From positions 108,052 through 172,051 of the forward strand of contig SMDA01000006.1 of the NCBI GenBank assembly GCA_004346645.1: a stretch of 64,000 bases of DNA. Reading direction: 5' to 3'. Position numbers and translations under genes: made by a program. Positions within the stretch are counted from its first letter, which is position 1; the number at the start of each line of letters is the position of its first letter. This DNA comes from Gulbenkiania mobilis. GTDB taxonomy: Bacteria > Pseudomonadota > Gammaproteobacteria > Burkholderiales > Chromobacteriaceae. Positions 10,511 through 19,640 of this stretch are shown in pieces. A model generated the notes under the pieces. That model did no database searches. It had not been told where the DNA came from and saw only the letters and a list, made by a program, of their open reading frames with translations.

Positions 10511-11185
10511 TCAGTGCGATTCATTTTTCAACAAATCGTAGAGTTCGACAAGGCTTGTCACGATATGGTCGGCACCCAGCGTGGCGGCATCCGCGTAGCC
10601 GTAGGCCACGACGGCAGCACCGCACCCCGCGGCACGGGCAGCCAGGACATCGTTGGCCGAATCTCCAACCATCAGCAGCTGCCCCGGCTTCAGCGCCAAC
10701 TGCTCCGCCACGTGCAACAGCGGCATCGCGGAAGGCTTCTTCTCGGGCAGACTGTCGCCACCGAGCACCATGCAGAAGTAGCCCGCCAGCCCCAACTGCT
10801 CCAAGAGCGGCATGGCCAGGCGCGACGACTTGTTGGTGACCACGGCCAGGGGGAGCTGCAGCTGCTTGAGCAGGCCCAAGGCTTCGGTTACGCCCGGATA
10901 GGGGCGGGTATGATCGGCAAGATGTGTACGGTAGTGCTGCACGAACAGGGCGAAGCCCTGCTCCCACAGCGCTTGCGGCGCCTCGCCATCGTGCGCGTCG
11001 GTTAACGCGCGGTGAACCAGTGTGGCTACGCCATCGCCCACATGGGTGCAGATGCGGGCCTGGGGCAAGGGTGCCATACCCAACGCTTCGCGCATGGCGT
11101 TGGCGGCGGCGGCCAGATCGGCGATCGAATCGACGAGAGTGCCGTCCAGGTCGAAGGCAACGGCGCGGTAGAGGGAAGCGGTCAT
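10511..11185 (-). CDS. gph: Phosphoglycolate phosphatase
   Basis: HAD-superfamily hydrolase of 224 residues that removes phosphate from 2-phosphoglycolate. Motif I is DLDGTLVDS near the N-terminus, motif II is VVTNKS, and motif III/IV is MVGDSANDVLAA. It lies between the reductase and trpE; rpe-gph-trpE is a standard betaproteobacterial order. Start at 11185, 10 nt after the upstream gene. Confidence 0.92.
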   Translation of the reverse strand: MTASLYRAVAFDLDGTLVDSIADLAAAANAMREALGMAPLPQARICTHVGDGVATLVHRALTDAHDGEAPQALWEQGFALFVQHYRTHLADHTRPYPGVTEALGLLKQLQLPLAVVTNKSSRLAMPLLEQLGLAGYFCMVLGGDSLPEKKPSAMPLLHVAEQLALKPGQLLMVGDSANDVLAARAAGCGAAVVAYGYADAATLGADHIVTSLVELYDLLKNESH

Positions 11186-11195
11186 GCAGGCGATC

Positions 11196-11954
11196 TCAGG
11201 CAGAAGCGGTGCGAATGTCATCGACCGGCGTGGAGCCGAACGACGGCGCGAACAGGTAGGTGGCGATGTGGCGGGCGGTGTCGGCCGGCGAGGCGAGCCC
11301 ACCGTCGCGCTTGAGCGCCTCGAAGGCGGGGCGGTCCGGAAAGGCGTCGGGGTCGCTGCTGCGGATGGTGGCCTGCATGTCGGTATCCACCACGCCCGGA
11401 TACAGCGACACTACGCGCAGGCCCTTGCCGCGTTGGGCGGCTTCGGCGGCGGCGTGACGGGTGTAATGGTCCAGCCCGGCCTTGGTGGCACCGTACACCG
11501 CCCAGCCCGGGAGGGTCTTAACGGCTGCGCCCGAGGAAATGTTGAGCACACGCCGATCGTCGGCCAGACCTTCGCTCAGACGGATGAAATCTCCCGTCAG
11601 CACCATCGGCGCCAGCAGGTTGATGTGCAGGGCCGCTGCGGTTTGTGCCGGATCGGCCTCGCCGACGCGCGCCACCGGGGTGACCACCCCCGCATTATTG
11701 ATCAGAGCCAGGGTGCGCAGACGTTGTCCGGAAAGCGCGGCCAGCGCCGCGGGCATCAGCGCGGACAAGGCGCCGGCGGAGGAGAGGTCGGCGGCGATGA
11801 AGTGGACGCTGCCCGGGCAGCGGGCCGCAAGCGCGCACCAGCCCTCGCTTTCCTTGCGGGCAACGCCCACTACGGTCGTGCCCGCGAGCGCAAGATCGGT
11901 CGCCAGGGCCAGCCCCAGACCGCGCGAGGCCCCAGTCAGAATGACGGCGTTCAT
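11196..11954 (-). CDS. Short-chain dehydrogenase/reductase inserted between rpe and gph
   Basis: NAD(P)-dependent SDR of 252 residues with the cofactor loop TGASRGLG, the NNAG structural motif, the catalytic Ser in NISSGAA and the YGATK Tyr/Lys pair. The sequence resembles the sepiapterin/benzil-reductase-like branch; the substrate is unknown. Its start overlaps the rpe stop by 4 nt (ATGA), so translation is coupled. It separates rpe from gph, which are normally adjacent. Confidence 0.85.
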   Translation of the reverse strand: MNAVILTGASRGLGLALATDLALAGTTVVGVARKESEGWCALAARCPGSVHFIAADLSSAGALSALMPAALAALSGQRLRTLALINNAGVVTPVARVGEADPAQTAAALHINLLAPMVLTGDFIRLSEGLADDRRVLNISSGAAVKTLPGWAVYGATKAGLDHYTRHAAAEAAQRGKGLRVVSLYPGVVDTDMQATIRSSDPDAFPDRPAFEALKRDGGLASPADTARHIATYLFAPSFGSTPVDDIRTASA

Positions 11955-12637
11955 GCGATCCTCCGGGACTGCGCCAGTTCGGCGCGCATCGCGGCGATGA
12001 CCGCCTGATAATCGGGTTGGCCGAAAACGGCACTGCCGGCCACGAAGGTGTCGGCGCCGGCTTCGGCGATGGCTCGGATGTTGTCAACCTTCACGCCGCC
12101 ATCCACTTCCAGCCAGATCTCACCACCATGGCGCGCGGTGTGCTCGTCGATCCGCTGGCGTACGGCGCGGATCTTGTTGAGCGCCTCTGGAATGAACTTC
12201 TGCCCGCCGAAGCCAGGGTTCACAGACATGATCAGCACCATGTCGAGCTTGTCCATCACGTGATCCAGATACGTCAAGGGTGTGGCCGGGTTGAATACAA
12301 GGCCTGCCTTGCAGCCAGCATCCCTGATCAGCCCGAGCGTACGATCGATGTGTTCGGAAGCTTCCGGATGGAAGGTGATCAGACCGGCACCTGCCTTGGC
12401 GAAGGCCGCGGCCAGCGCATCCACCGGCTTGACCATCAGGTGCACGTCGATCGGCACACTGCTGTGCGGGCGAATGGCCTCGCAGAACATTGGGCCCATC
12501 GTCAGGTTGGGCACGTAATGGTTGTCCATCACATCAAAATGGATAAGGTCGGCGCCGGCTTCGATCACGGTGCGGACTTCTTCGCCCAGCCGGGCGAAGT
12601 CTGCGGAGAGGATGCTGGGGGCGATGCGGTAGCTCAT
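11951..12637 (-). CDS. rpe: Ribulose-phosphate 3-epimerase
   Basis: Pentose phosphate and Calvin-type epimerase of 228 residues with a TIM barrel. Hallmarks are [32 protein letters not shown] and [10 protein letters not shown]. It is the first gene of the minus-strand run leading to gph and trpEGD. No Shine-Dalgarno motif is visible before the start; the sequence there is pyrimidine-rich. Confidence 0.95.
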   Translation of the reverse strand: MSYRIAPSILSADFARLGEEVRTVIEAGADLIHFDVMDNHYVPNLTMGPMFCEAIRPHSSVPIDVHLMVKPVDALAAAFAKAGAGLITFHPEASEHIDRTLGLIRDAGCKAGLVFNPATPLTYLDHVMDKLDMVLIMSVNPGFGGQKFIPEALNKIRAVRQRIDEHTARHGGEIWLEVDGGVKVDNIRAIAEAGADTFVAGSAVFGQPDYQAVIAAMRAELAQSRRIA

Positions 12638-12712
12638 GGCGGGAGGCTTCGGGCAAAACCCGGATTCTACCCGCGCCGCCCGATGCCGGCCACGTCTGCG
12701 GCCGGGCCAGCA

Positions 12713-13330
12713 TCAGGGGGTCTCTGCCTGGCTGAGTGTCATCCGGCCACAGGCAGCGCCGTCCCGGCATACCGCACGCCCGGTGGCCGCTTCGATCCGG
12801 TCGTCGAGTTCGGCCCGCAAATCGGCCACTTCCGGCGTATCGGCGGCCCGGGCCTCCAGGACGTCGATCAGGCCTTGGGCAAGATAGAGGTCATTCTCCT
12901 CCAGCGAGCGGCGCGCCTGACTGAGCAGGGGCCGGATGTCGGCCTGAAGGCGTGACAGGTTGCGCTCCCCCGGTGAAGCCTGGGGCAAGGGTTCGAAGTG
13001 AGCCAGTTGGTCTGCTTCGGGCAGCCCGCCGTACCTGGGGTCGCCTGGTTTCAAGGCGAGCGGGTCCTCGTCCAGCGGCAGGGGGCGGCTGACGTAATAC
13101 CCGCTGACTACGCTGGTGTTGGATGAAGGCGTGGCAGGAGAGAGGGTTTCCACATAGCTCGGGGCGTTGTCGCTCTGGCCTGTCAGCGGCTGCACTGCCG
13201 GGGTTGGCCGAAGCACCATCCAGCCGGCGGTGGCCACGGCGGCCAAGGAGAGGAGGGCGGCGCCGGCGAGCCCGGCCCGCAGGGGGCGCCAGCCGGGGCG
13301 CCCGTGTCGGGTGAGGTCCTTGGGTTTCAT
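12713..13330 (-). CDS. Hypothetical single-pass membrane protein
   Basis: Not recognised. The 205-residue protein starts with a basic stretch, has one membrane segment at about residues 18-40, then a Pro/Ser/Thr-rich linker and a predicted helical C-terminal region (about 120-190) with a pair of cysteines near the end. This suggests an inner-membrane anchor with a periplasmic coiled-coil-like domain. It stands alone between rpe and apaG on the minus strand and contains one TTGGCCGAA word in its coding sequence. Confidence 0.65.
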   Translation of the reverse strand: MKPKDLTRHGRPGWRPLRAGLAGAALLSLAAVATAGWMVLRPTPAVQPLTGQSDNAPSYVETLSPATPSSNTSVVSGYYVSRPLPLDEDPLALKPGDPRYGGLPEADQLAHFEPLPQASPGERNLSRLQADIRPLLSQARRSLEENDLYLAQGLIDVLEARAADTPEVADLRAELDDRIEAATGRAVCRDGAACGRMTLSQAETP

Positions 13331-13455
13331 CTTCGTTCTCGCAGGTTGAAGGTTGCCTGGCTCTGCCGTGGGGCGGCGGTCACCGCGCGCCCGTGTTCAC
13401 AGGAGAGGCGTTTGCTAGAATTCTTGGCAAAATCCGTGCTGACCTGGAGAGCGCA

Positions 13456-13830
13456 ATGAAAAACTACACGATCAGGGTGGAAGCCGACCCGTACTACATG
13501 GAAGACAAATCCGAGCCCGACGAGCAGCGCTACGTCTTCGGCTACAAGGTGGTGATCGTGAATGAGGGCGATGCGCCGGCCCGTCTGGTAAGCCGCCACT
13601 GGTTCATCACCGATGCCCACAACCGTGTCGAGGAGGTGCGCGGCATGGGCGTGGTGGGCGAGCACCCTCGCCTGGCACCGGGGGAGCGTTACGAGTACAA
13701 CAGCTGGACGCAGATCTCCACGCCCTTTGGCAGCATGCGCGGCAGCTATCAGATGCTGGCCGACGACGGCACCCGCTTCGAGGCCGACATCCCGGAGTTC
13801 CAGCTCATTGCACCGCGCATTCTGCATTGA
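13456..13830 (+). CDS. apaG: ApaG (Co2+/Mg2+ efflux-associated protein)
   Basis: A 124-residue fibronectin III-like protein, the standard ApaG length. Visible signatures are VEADPYYMEDKSEP, GVVGEHPRLAPGE and SWTQISTPFGSMRGSY. Its exact role is unsettled; it has been linked to divalent-metal homeostasis. The start at 13456 is backed by GGAGA 6 nt upstream and by the family's length; an upstream in-frame ATG gives extra unrelated residues. Confidence 0.93.
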   Translation: MKNYTIRVEADPYYMEDKSEPDEQRYVFGYKVVIVNEGDAPARLVSRHWFITDAHNRVEEVRGMGVVGEHPRLAPGERYEYNSWTQISTPFGSMRGSYQMLADDGTRFEADIPEFQLIAPRILH

Positions 13831-13839
13831 GCACGATCG

Positions 13840-13920
13840 TTAGCGACGCGGCCAGGTCCACCAGATGATGAAGCCGGCCAACCCCAGGGCCAGCAGTGCT
13901 TCGAGAACGAGTATCCACAT
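13840..13920 (-). CDS. Candidate 26-residue membrane microprotein
   Basis: A short frame on the minus strand encodes a 26-residue peptide: MWILVLEALLALGLAGFIIW followed by WTWPRR. This is a single hydrophobic helix with one acidic residue, then three tryptophans and a basic end. That is the typical layout of small inner-membrane proteins. It lies convergent to apaG and divergent from the exporter gene. An AAAGAAAG stretch before the start is a weak ribosome site. I cannot exclude chance. Confidence 0.5.
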   Translation of the reverse strand: MWILVLEALLALGLAGFIIWWTWPRR

Positions 13921-13953
13921 GGCGGGCTTTCTTTTACGATGAGGGGCCTCCAT

Positions 13954-13965
13954 CTTCGGCCAACC
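13954..13965 (-). repeat. TTGGCCGAA word upstream of the Atm1-type exporter
   Basis: An exact minus-strand copy of GGTTGGCCGAAG lies about 25 bp before the exporter start codon. It is noncoding and unpaired. Confidence 0.65.
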
Positions 13966-13988
13966 CCTCCGTAACAGGCAACGCTCCG

Positions 13989-15794
13989 ATGCGCTTCACC
14001 CATACCGGCCCAGCGCCGACCGAACGAAACGACCTTAAAACCCTCAAGACGCTCCTGCCCTATCTGTGGGCTTTCAAGGGGCGGGTGCTAACTGCGCTCT
14101 CCTGCCTGATCGCGGCCAAGGTGGCCAACGTGATCATGCCGCTCTACCTGAAGGACATTATCGACGAACTGTCGGTGCCGGCCACGATGCTGGCGGTGCC
14201 GGTGGGTGCGCTGATCGGCTACGGTTTTGCCCGCCTGTGCGCCAGCGTGTTTGGAGAACTACGGGATGCGGTATTCGCCCGAGTCATCCAGGGTGCGGTG
14301 CGCACCGTGGCGCGCAATGTCTTCGATCATCTGTTTCGCCTGTCGCTGCGTTTCCATCTCAACCGCCAGACCGGTGGCATGAGCCGTGACATCGAGCGCG
14401 GTACCAAGGGCATTGGTTTCCTGCTCAACTTCACCGTCTTCAACATCCTGCCCACGCTGCTGGAAATCACGCTGGTGTCGATCATCCTGTTCTCGCGCTA
14501 CAGCGTGTGGTTTGCCGTGGTCACCCTGGGCACCATCGTCGCCTACATCGCGTTTACGCTTACCGTCACCGAGTGGCGCACCGTGTTCCGCCGCAGCATG
14601 AACGAGCTGGACTCCAAGGCCAATTCCAAGGCCATCGATGCGCTCATCAACTACGAGACGGTCAAGTACTTCAACAACGAGCGCTACGAATCGGCTCGTT
14701 ATGACCAGAACCTTGCGGCGTGGGAAGCCTCTGCCATCAAGAATCAGGTATCGCTGTCCTTCCTCAACGCGGGTCAGGGACTGATCATCGTCGCCGGGGT
14801 GACAGCGCTGATGGTGCTGGCTGCCCGTGGGGTGGTTGCGCGCGAGATGACGGTGGGGGATGTCGTGCTGGTGTCCACTTATCTGACCCAGCTGTATGCA
14901 CCACTGCACTTCCTTGGTTTCGTCTACCGCGAGATCAAGCATTCGCTGGCGGACATGGAACGCATGTTTGGGCTGCTGGATGCGGGTGCGGAGGTGGACG
15001 ACGCCCCAGCAGCCATACCGCTGGCCACCCGCGAGGCCAGCGTGCGCTTCGAGCATGTGGACTTCGGCTACGATGCCAACCGCAAGATCCTGCACGACGT
15101 CAGCTTCGAAATTCCGGCCGGCCATACGGTGGCGGTGGTGGGCGCCAGTGGTGCCGGCAAAAGCACACTGGCCCGCCTGCTGTTCCGTTTTTATGACGTG
15201 ACGGCCGGCACCATCCGCATCAACGGCACCGACATCCGTGCATTGACGCAGGACTCGCTGCGCCGCCACATTGGCATCGTCCCCCAAGATACGGTGCTGT
15301 TCAATGACAGCATCTACTACAACATCGCCTACGGTGCGCCGGACGCATCACGCGACGCGGTGATCGACGCGGCGCGCTCGGCGCATATCCACGCCTTCGT
15401 CAGCAGCCTGCCGGACGGCTATGACACCGCCGTCGGCGAGCGGGGTCTAAAGCTCTCGGGTGGCGAGAAGCAGCGGGTGGCGATTGCACGCACCATTCTC
15501 AAAAACCCGCCGATCCTGATTTTCGACGAGGCCACCAGTGCGCTCGACTCGCATACGGAAAAGGCCATCCAGCGGGAGCTGGCAGAGATTTCGGCCAACC
15601 GCACCACGCTGATCATCGCTCACCGCCTTTCCACCGTGGTGCATGCCCACGAGATTCTGGTGATGGAAGGGGGGCGCATCATCGAGCGCGGCACGCATGC
15701 CGCGCTTCTTAGCCGCAATGGCCGCTATGCGCAGATGTGGGCGTTGCAGCAGGAAGGGGACTCGGCCGTAACCCAGGCCAGCGAACAGGTCTGA
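13989..15794 (+). CDS. Atm1-type ABC exporter (fused membrane and ATPase domains)
   Basis: A 601-residue half-transporter that acts as a dimer in the inner membrane. The membrane domain covers about residues 25-330 with six helices. The nucleotide-binding domain has Walker A (VGASGAGKST), the Q-loop (VPQDTVLF), the signature LSGGEKQRVA, Walker B (ILIFDEATSALDS) and the switch IAHRLSTV. The family exports glutathione-linked or heavy-metal compounds and supports Fe-S handling. Start ATG 13989 was chosen because upstream residues are unlike the family. Confidence 0.88.
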   Translation: MRFTHTGPAPTERNDLKTLKTLLPYLWAFKGRVLTALSCLIAAKVANVIMPLYLKDIIDELSVPATMLAVPVGALIGYGFARLCASVFGELRDAVFARVIQGAVRTVARNVFDHLFRLSLRFHLNRQTGGMSRDIERGTKGIGFLLNFTVFNILPTLLEITLVSIILFSRYSVWFAVVTLGTIVAYIAFTLTVTEWRTVFRRSMNELDSKANSKAIDALINYETVKYFNNERYESARYDQNLAAWEASAIKNQVSLSFLNAGQGLIIVAGVTALMVLAARGVVAREMTVGDVVLVSTYLTQLYAPLHFLGFVYREIKHSLADMERMFGLLDAGAEVDDAPAAIPLATREASVRFEHVDFGYDANRKILHDVSFEIPAGHTVAVVGASGAGKSTLARLLFRFYDVTAGTIRINGTDIRALTQDSLRRHIGIVPQDTVLFNDSIYYNIAYGAPDASRDAVIDAARSAHIHAFVSSLPDGYDTAVGERGLKLSGGEKQRVAIARTILKNPPILIFDEATSALDSHTEKAIQRELAEISANRTTLIIAHRLSTVVHAHEILVMEGGRIIERGTHAALLSRNGRYAQMWALQQEGDSAVTQASEQV

Positions 15795-15817
15795 GCCTGG
15801 CAGCGTCGGACCCATCA

Positions 15818-15848
15818 ATGCAAAGGGCGCCGTCGGCGCCCTTTGCAT
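15818..15848. terminator. Bidirectional stem-loop between exporter and HD-GYP genes
   Basis: A perfect 14-bp stem (15818-15831 with 15835-15848) with a 3-nt loop lies between two convergent genes, with AAA/TTT tracts within the stem. There is no long T run outside it, but position and stability fit a shared terminator. Confidence 0.75.
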
Positions 15849-15862
15849 GGTCAAGCCATCAT

Positions 15863-16999
15863 TCAGGCCCAGAGGCGACGGATCAGCGCCATGATGGGCG
15901 TACACTGCTCGGGATCGACCCGACCGCTGATGGCGAGCGTAGGCTCGCGGGTGTCGCGCCGCTCCGGGGGCATCAGTGGCGTGCCGGTAGGGGACTGCAG
16001 TGCAAAGCACAGCGGATTGAGCGAATTGCTGCGCTTCTTGACCACCGCCAGCTCGCCGTTTTTCAAACGCACCAGCGAGCCGGGCGGCACGAGCCCCATC
16101 ACCTTGATCAGCATCTGGATCAAAGCATTATCCAGCTGGTGCGACTGGCCGACGTAGAGGTCGCGCATTGCCGCCATCGGAAAGTAGGCCTTGGGGCGGT
16201 AGGGGCGTGGACGGGTCATGGCGCAGTACACATCGGCCACGGCAAGAATGCGTCCGGCCTGGCTGATCTCGCTGCCAGACAGACCGTAGGGGTAGCCGGT
16301 ACCATCCAGCCGCTCGTGATGCTGCATCACCGCTTCCAGCCACAGCGGATCTTCCACGCCATGCTCCTTGAGGACGTTGAGCGAGAGGGTGGGATGCTGG
16401 CGGATCAGGATCTTGTGCCGTTCAGGCAGTTCGGCGGTATGGTTGGCCAGTTGCAGGATGCCTATGTCGTGGGTGGCCGCCGCGCACACGAGGCTGTTCA
16501 CTGCTTCTGCCGGCAGATCCAGCCCTTGGGCGATCAGCGCGGTGACGGTTGCCACCGAAAGATGGTGGCGGATGGCGTAGTCCCCCTCGTGGAAGAGGTG
16601 GATGGCGGCAATGGCTGCCTCGGCATCGTCCGCGCAGGCTGCGGCCAGCCGGGTGGCCAACGAGCGGATGCGTGATTCAAAAGTGTGGGCATGGCGCCCC
16701 GCAAGGTAATCGGTGAGGATGACGTTCAGCGAAGAGGCAATGTGCTGCACGTTGGAGAACACCGGCTCGCGCGGCTTTTCCAGCGGTCCGCCCGATCGTG
16801 GCGCGGGCGGGGCGAGCGGGTCCACCTTGCGATGACCGCGCTCGACAACCTTACTCTTGAGGTTCGGGTCCTTGAGCACCGCTCCCTTGGACAGCAGCAG
16901 GGTGCCGTCCGCATCGTACACGGCTTCCTCGAGCGGCTTGTCGATCAGCACTTCTGCGGGAGAGAGGCGTTTAAGGAGCGGGGTATCAGCCATGGGCAT
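15863..16999 (-). CDS. HD-GYP domain protein (probable c-di-GMP phosphodiesterase)
   Basis: A 378-residue protein with an N-terminal DUF3391-like part (about 1-130) and an HD-GYP domain (about 130-310). The metal and GYP motifs are intact: THDIGIL and HHERLDGTGYP. It probably hydrolyses c-di-GMP. No sensor domain is visible. Start could be 16999 or the ATG at 16993. An FNR-like box and a TCAAAC dyad lie in the upstream gap, so oxygen or another regulator may control it. Confidence 0.88.
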   Translation of the reverse strand: MPMADTPLLKRLSPAEVLIDKPLEEAVYDADGTLLLSKGAVLKDPNLKSKVVERGHRKVDPLAPPAPRSGGPLEKPREPVFSNVQHIASSLNVILTDYLAGRHAHTFESRIRSLATRLAAACADDAEAAIAAIHLFHEGDYAIRHHLSVATVTALIAQGLDLPAEAVNSLVCAAATHDIGILQLANHTAELPERHKILIRQHPTLSLNVLKEHGVEDPLWLEAVMQHHERLDGTGYPYGLSGSEISQAGRILAVADVYCAMTRPRPYRPKAYFPMAAMRDLYVGQSHQLDNALIQMLIKVMGLVPPGSLVRLKNGELAVVKKRSNSLNPLCFALQSPTGTPLMPPERRDTREPTLAISGRVDPEQCTPIMALIRRLWA

Positions 17000-17051
17000 C
17001 AGTCTTGAGGTGAATGAACCCCGAATTATTTGTCATTGCCAGCCGCCGCGC

Positions 17052-17065
17052 TTGATATTGGTCAA
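17052..17065 (-). promoter_or_regulatory. FNR/Anr-like box upstream of the HD-GYP gene
   Basis: TTGATATTGGTCAA matches TTGAT-N4-ATCAA with one mismatch. It lies about 60 bp upstream of the HD-GYP start and about 240 bp from pepD, so HD-GYP is the likely target. Confidence 0.4.
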
Positions 17066-17077
17066 ACATGGTTCATG

Positions 17078-17093
17078 TCAAACGAATGCTTGA
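17078..17093. promoter_or_regulatory. TCAAAC-N4-GCTTGA dyad, related to the one before the nitronate monooxygenase gene
   Basis: The 16-bp near-palindrome differs at two positions from the perfect dyad at 25573-25588. It lies between the divergent HD-GYP and pepD genes. A shared TetR-type regulator is possible. Confidence 0.35.
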
Positions 17094-17298
17094 AACGAGC
17101 GCTGGCGCCACCGGAACAGTAATGAGCCGGAGGGAGGCGCCGGGCCGGCCATGACGCCCTGCAGGGGGCGTGATAAAGTCGGTCTTTTCAGTCCTGTGTG
17201 CTGCCCATCTTCGGGAGCGGGCGACGTGCCTGGGCTGGCTCTTCCGATAACGTTCGGGCTGCTCACGAGGCGGCCCGCTTGCGCACGAGGATGACACC

Positions 17299-18750
17299 GT
17301 GACCCGTATTGCCGACCTGAACCCCACGGAAGTGTGGGAACACTTCCAGATGCTGTGCGACATTCCGCGCCCTTCCAAGCATGAGGAGGCGGTGCGGGAT
17401 TACATCAAGGGCTGGGCCGAGCTGCGGGGTCTGGAGACGGTGGTGGACGGGGTAGGCAACCTCATCATCCGCAAGCCGGCCACCCCGGGTTACGAGAACC
17501 GTCCGGGGGTGGTGCTACAGGGCCACCTGGACATGGTCTGCCAGGCCAACAGCAGCACGGCGCACGACTTTTTCAAGGACCCGATCCGGCCAGTGCTGGA
17601 AGACGGTTGGCTGGTGGCACGCGATACCACCCTCGGGGCCGACAATGGCATCGGCGTGGCGCTGGCGCTTGCGGTGCTGGCCAGCGAGGATATCCCGCAC
17701 GGCCCGGTGGAAGCCCTGTTCACGCTGGACGAAGAGGCGGGGATGGGGGGCGCGCTGGGCCTGGAGCCCGGCCTGCTGCAGGGACGGATGCTGATCAACA
17801 TCGATACCGAGGAATGGGGTGAGTTCTACATGGGCTGCGCCGGCGGGGTGGACGTTAACGTCAGCCGCAGCTACGCCACCGAGCCGGTACCCCAAGACCA
17901 TGCCGTCCTGCGTTTGGTGGTGAAAGGGCTGACGGGGGGGCACTCCGGGGCCGACATTCACCTGGGGCGTGGCAACGCCAACAAAATCCTGCTGCGGCTG
18001 ATCAAGACTCTGGAGGTGGAGTGCGGCCTGCGCGTGGCGGCCTTCAAAGGCGGTACTGCGCGCAACGCGCTGGCCCGGGAAGCCTGGGCGGTAGTGAGCC
18101 TGCCGCAAGACCAGGCCGCCAGCCTGCCGGCACGACTGGAAGCTTTCCAGGCACTGATGCGCTTCGAGCTAGCCGATGTGGACGATCAGATTATGATTGC
18201 TGCAGAGCAGGCTTCGGCCAACGATGTGCTGGCCCCAGCCGACCAGCAGGCGGTCTTTTCCGCACTTCATGCTGCTCCGCATGGCGTCAAGCGGATGAGC
18301 CGCCGCGTCGAGGGCGTGGTCGAAACCTCCAACAATCTCGGCGTGGTGGTGGTGGAAGAGGGCAAGGCATTTGCCAACCTGATGGTGCGTTCCCTGCTGG
18401 ATTCGGGTACTTGGATGTTGGCGCAGGAGATTGAAAGCCTGTTCCGTCTGGGCGGCTTCGAGATTCAGATGGAGGGCGGCTACCCAGGCTGGGCGCCGGA
18501 TCCGACCTCGCCGCTGCTGGCGCTCTTTCAGGAGGTGTATGCGCGGGAATATGGTAAGCCGGCACAGGTGAAGGTGATCCACGCCGGGCTGGAGTGCGGC
18601 ATCCTCGGTGCCAAGTACCCGGGTATGGACATGGTGTCGTTCGGCCCGGATATCCGTGGCGCGCACGCGCCGGGCGAGCGGGTGAGCGTAGACTCGGTAG
18701 GGCGCGCCTGGTCCTTCCTCAAGGCCGTGCTTGCCGCCGTGCCGGCATGA
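17299..18750 (+). CDS. pepD: Aminoacyl-histidine dipeptidase (PepD)
   Basis: M20-family zinc dipeptidase of 483 residues, the full family length. Metal and catalytic motifs are visible: GHLDMVCQ, TLGADNGIG, LDEEAGMGGA, IDTEEWGE and a C-terminal HAGLECG. It cleaves Xaa-His and other dipeptides in the cytoplasm. GTG 17299 is used as start because GAGGA stands 8 nt upstream. The product is intact from end to end. Confidence 0.92.
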   Translation: MTRIADLNPTEVWEHFQMLCDIPRPSKHEEAVRDYIKGWAELRGLETVVDGVGNLIIRKPATPGYENRPGVVLQGHLDMVCQANSSTAHDFFKDPIRPVLEDGWLVARDTTLGADNGIGVALALAVLASEDIPHGPVEALFTLDEEAGMGGALGLEPGLLQGRMLINIDTEEWGEFYMGCAGGVDVNVSRSYATEPVPQDHAVLRLVVKGLTGGHSGADIHLGRGNANKILLRLIKTLEVECGLRVAAFKGGTARNALAREAWAVVSLPQDQAASLPARLEAFQALMRFELADVDDQIMIAAEQASANDVLAPADQQAVFSALHAAPHGVKRMSRRVEGVVETSNNLGVVVVEEGKAFANLMVRSLLDSGTWMLAQEIESLFRLGGFEIQMEGGYPGWAPDPTSPLLALFQEVYAREYGKPAQVKVIHAGLECGILGAKYPGMDMVSFGPDIRGAHAPGERVSVDSVGRAWSFLKAVLAAVPA

Positions 18751-18773
18751 GCCGTCTTGCGCGCCTTAAAACC

Positions 18774-18798
18774 AAAGCCCCGCAACGCGGGGCTTTTT
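18774..18798. terminator. Shared terminator between pepD and nudC
   Basis: A 10-bp perfect GC-rich stem (18774-18783 with 18787-18796) with a 3-nt loop is followed by TTTTT on the plus strand and has AAA on the other side. The two flanking genes converge on it. Confidence 0.9.
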
Positions 18799-18803
18799 GC
18801 TCT

Positions 18804-19619
18804 TCAGGCGCCGGATTCCGGGCGACCTGCCCGCAGCCATCGGGCTGTCCGGGTAATCAGCCAGTGGGCGATGGACAGCTGACGCGGAATCTCCGGCAGA
18901 TCATGCACGGAGAACCAGCCCGCCGCCTCGATCTCTCCCGGCTGCGGCGTCAGCACGCCATCCCGGTACTCGGCAGTGAAGGCCAGCATCAGCGAATGCG
19001 GGAACGGCCAGGACTGCGAGCCGACATACCGCAGGTTGTGCACGGTGACGCCCACTTCTTCATGCGTTTCCCGGTGCACGCATTCCTCAAGCGTCTCGCC
19101 CGGCTCCACGAAGCCGGCCAGTGCGCTGTAGATGCCGGGTGCGAAGTGCGGCGAGCGGGCCAGCAGCAGCTCTTCTCCGCGCCAGACCGCTACCATCATT
19201 GCCGGTGACAGCCGTGGGTAATACATCTGGCCGCAGGCACGGCAGGCCAAGCCTTGGTCATGCGCATGGGGATACAGCGGCGCAGCGCAATGGCCGCAGT
19301 AGCGATGGGTGTGGCGGAACTGGCGGATCTGTGCCGCCCGCGCCACCGCCGGCACAAGGTTGGCCGAAAGCGTCATCAGCGCCTGGCGCAGCGGCAGCCA
19401 CTGGCCAGGCCGGTCGGGAGAAGGCGCCACCTCTTCCGCTAGAAAGAGGTTGACGCCTTCGTGACAGCCCAGAAAGTGGCGTCCGCCAAGGCTCCGTCCC
19501 GCAGCACCCTGCGCATCGGGTAGTGCGCCGTCCGAAGTCAGCCACAGCAACGGCCCGTCAAAGATGCACCAGCGCTCTGGCAGGTGCGGGTCGGGCTGTG
19601 CGGGCAGTTCGAAAGGCAT
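18804..19619 (-). CDS. nudC: NAD(+)/NADH diphosphatase, RNA decapping enzyme NudC
   Basis: Hydrolyses NAD(H) and removes NAD caps from RNA. The 271-residue protein has the N-terminal domain, a zinc ribbon (CGHC and CRAC), the Nudix box GFVEPGETLEECVHRETHEE and the NADH signature SQSWPFPHSLM. One TTGGCCGAA word lies inside the gene on the opposite strand to its transcription. It probably forms a pair with the ligase gene just upstream. Confidence 0.93.
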   Translation of the reverse strand: MPFELPAQPDPHLPERWCIFDGPLLWLTSDGALPDAQGAAGRSLGGRHFLGCHEGVNLFLAEEVAPSPDRPGQWLPLRQALMTLSANLVPAVARAAQIRQFRHTHRYCGHCAAPLYPHAHDQGLACRACGQMYYPRLSPAMMVAVWRGEELLLARSPHFAPGIYSALAGFVEPGETLEECVHRETHEEVGVTVHNLRYVGSQSWPFPHSLMLAFTAEYRDGVLTPQPGEIEAAGWFSVHDLPEIPRQLSIAHWLITRTARWLRAGRPESGA

Positions 19620-19640
19620 GGCGGTGTCCGGGCAAAAGCG

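Noticed and set aside
17000..17298. Possible small gene or RNA in the HD-GYP/pepD gap
   Set aside because: No frame with a ribosome site or typical RNA fold was seen; only regulatory-type dyads were supported.
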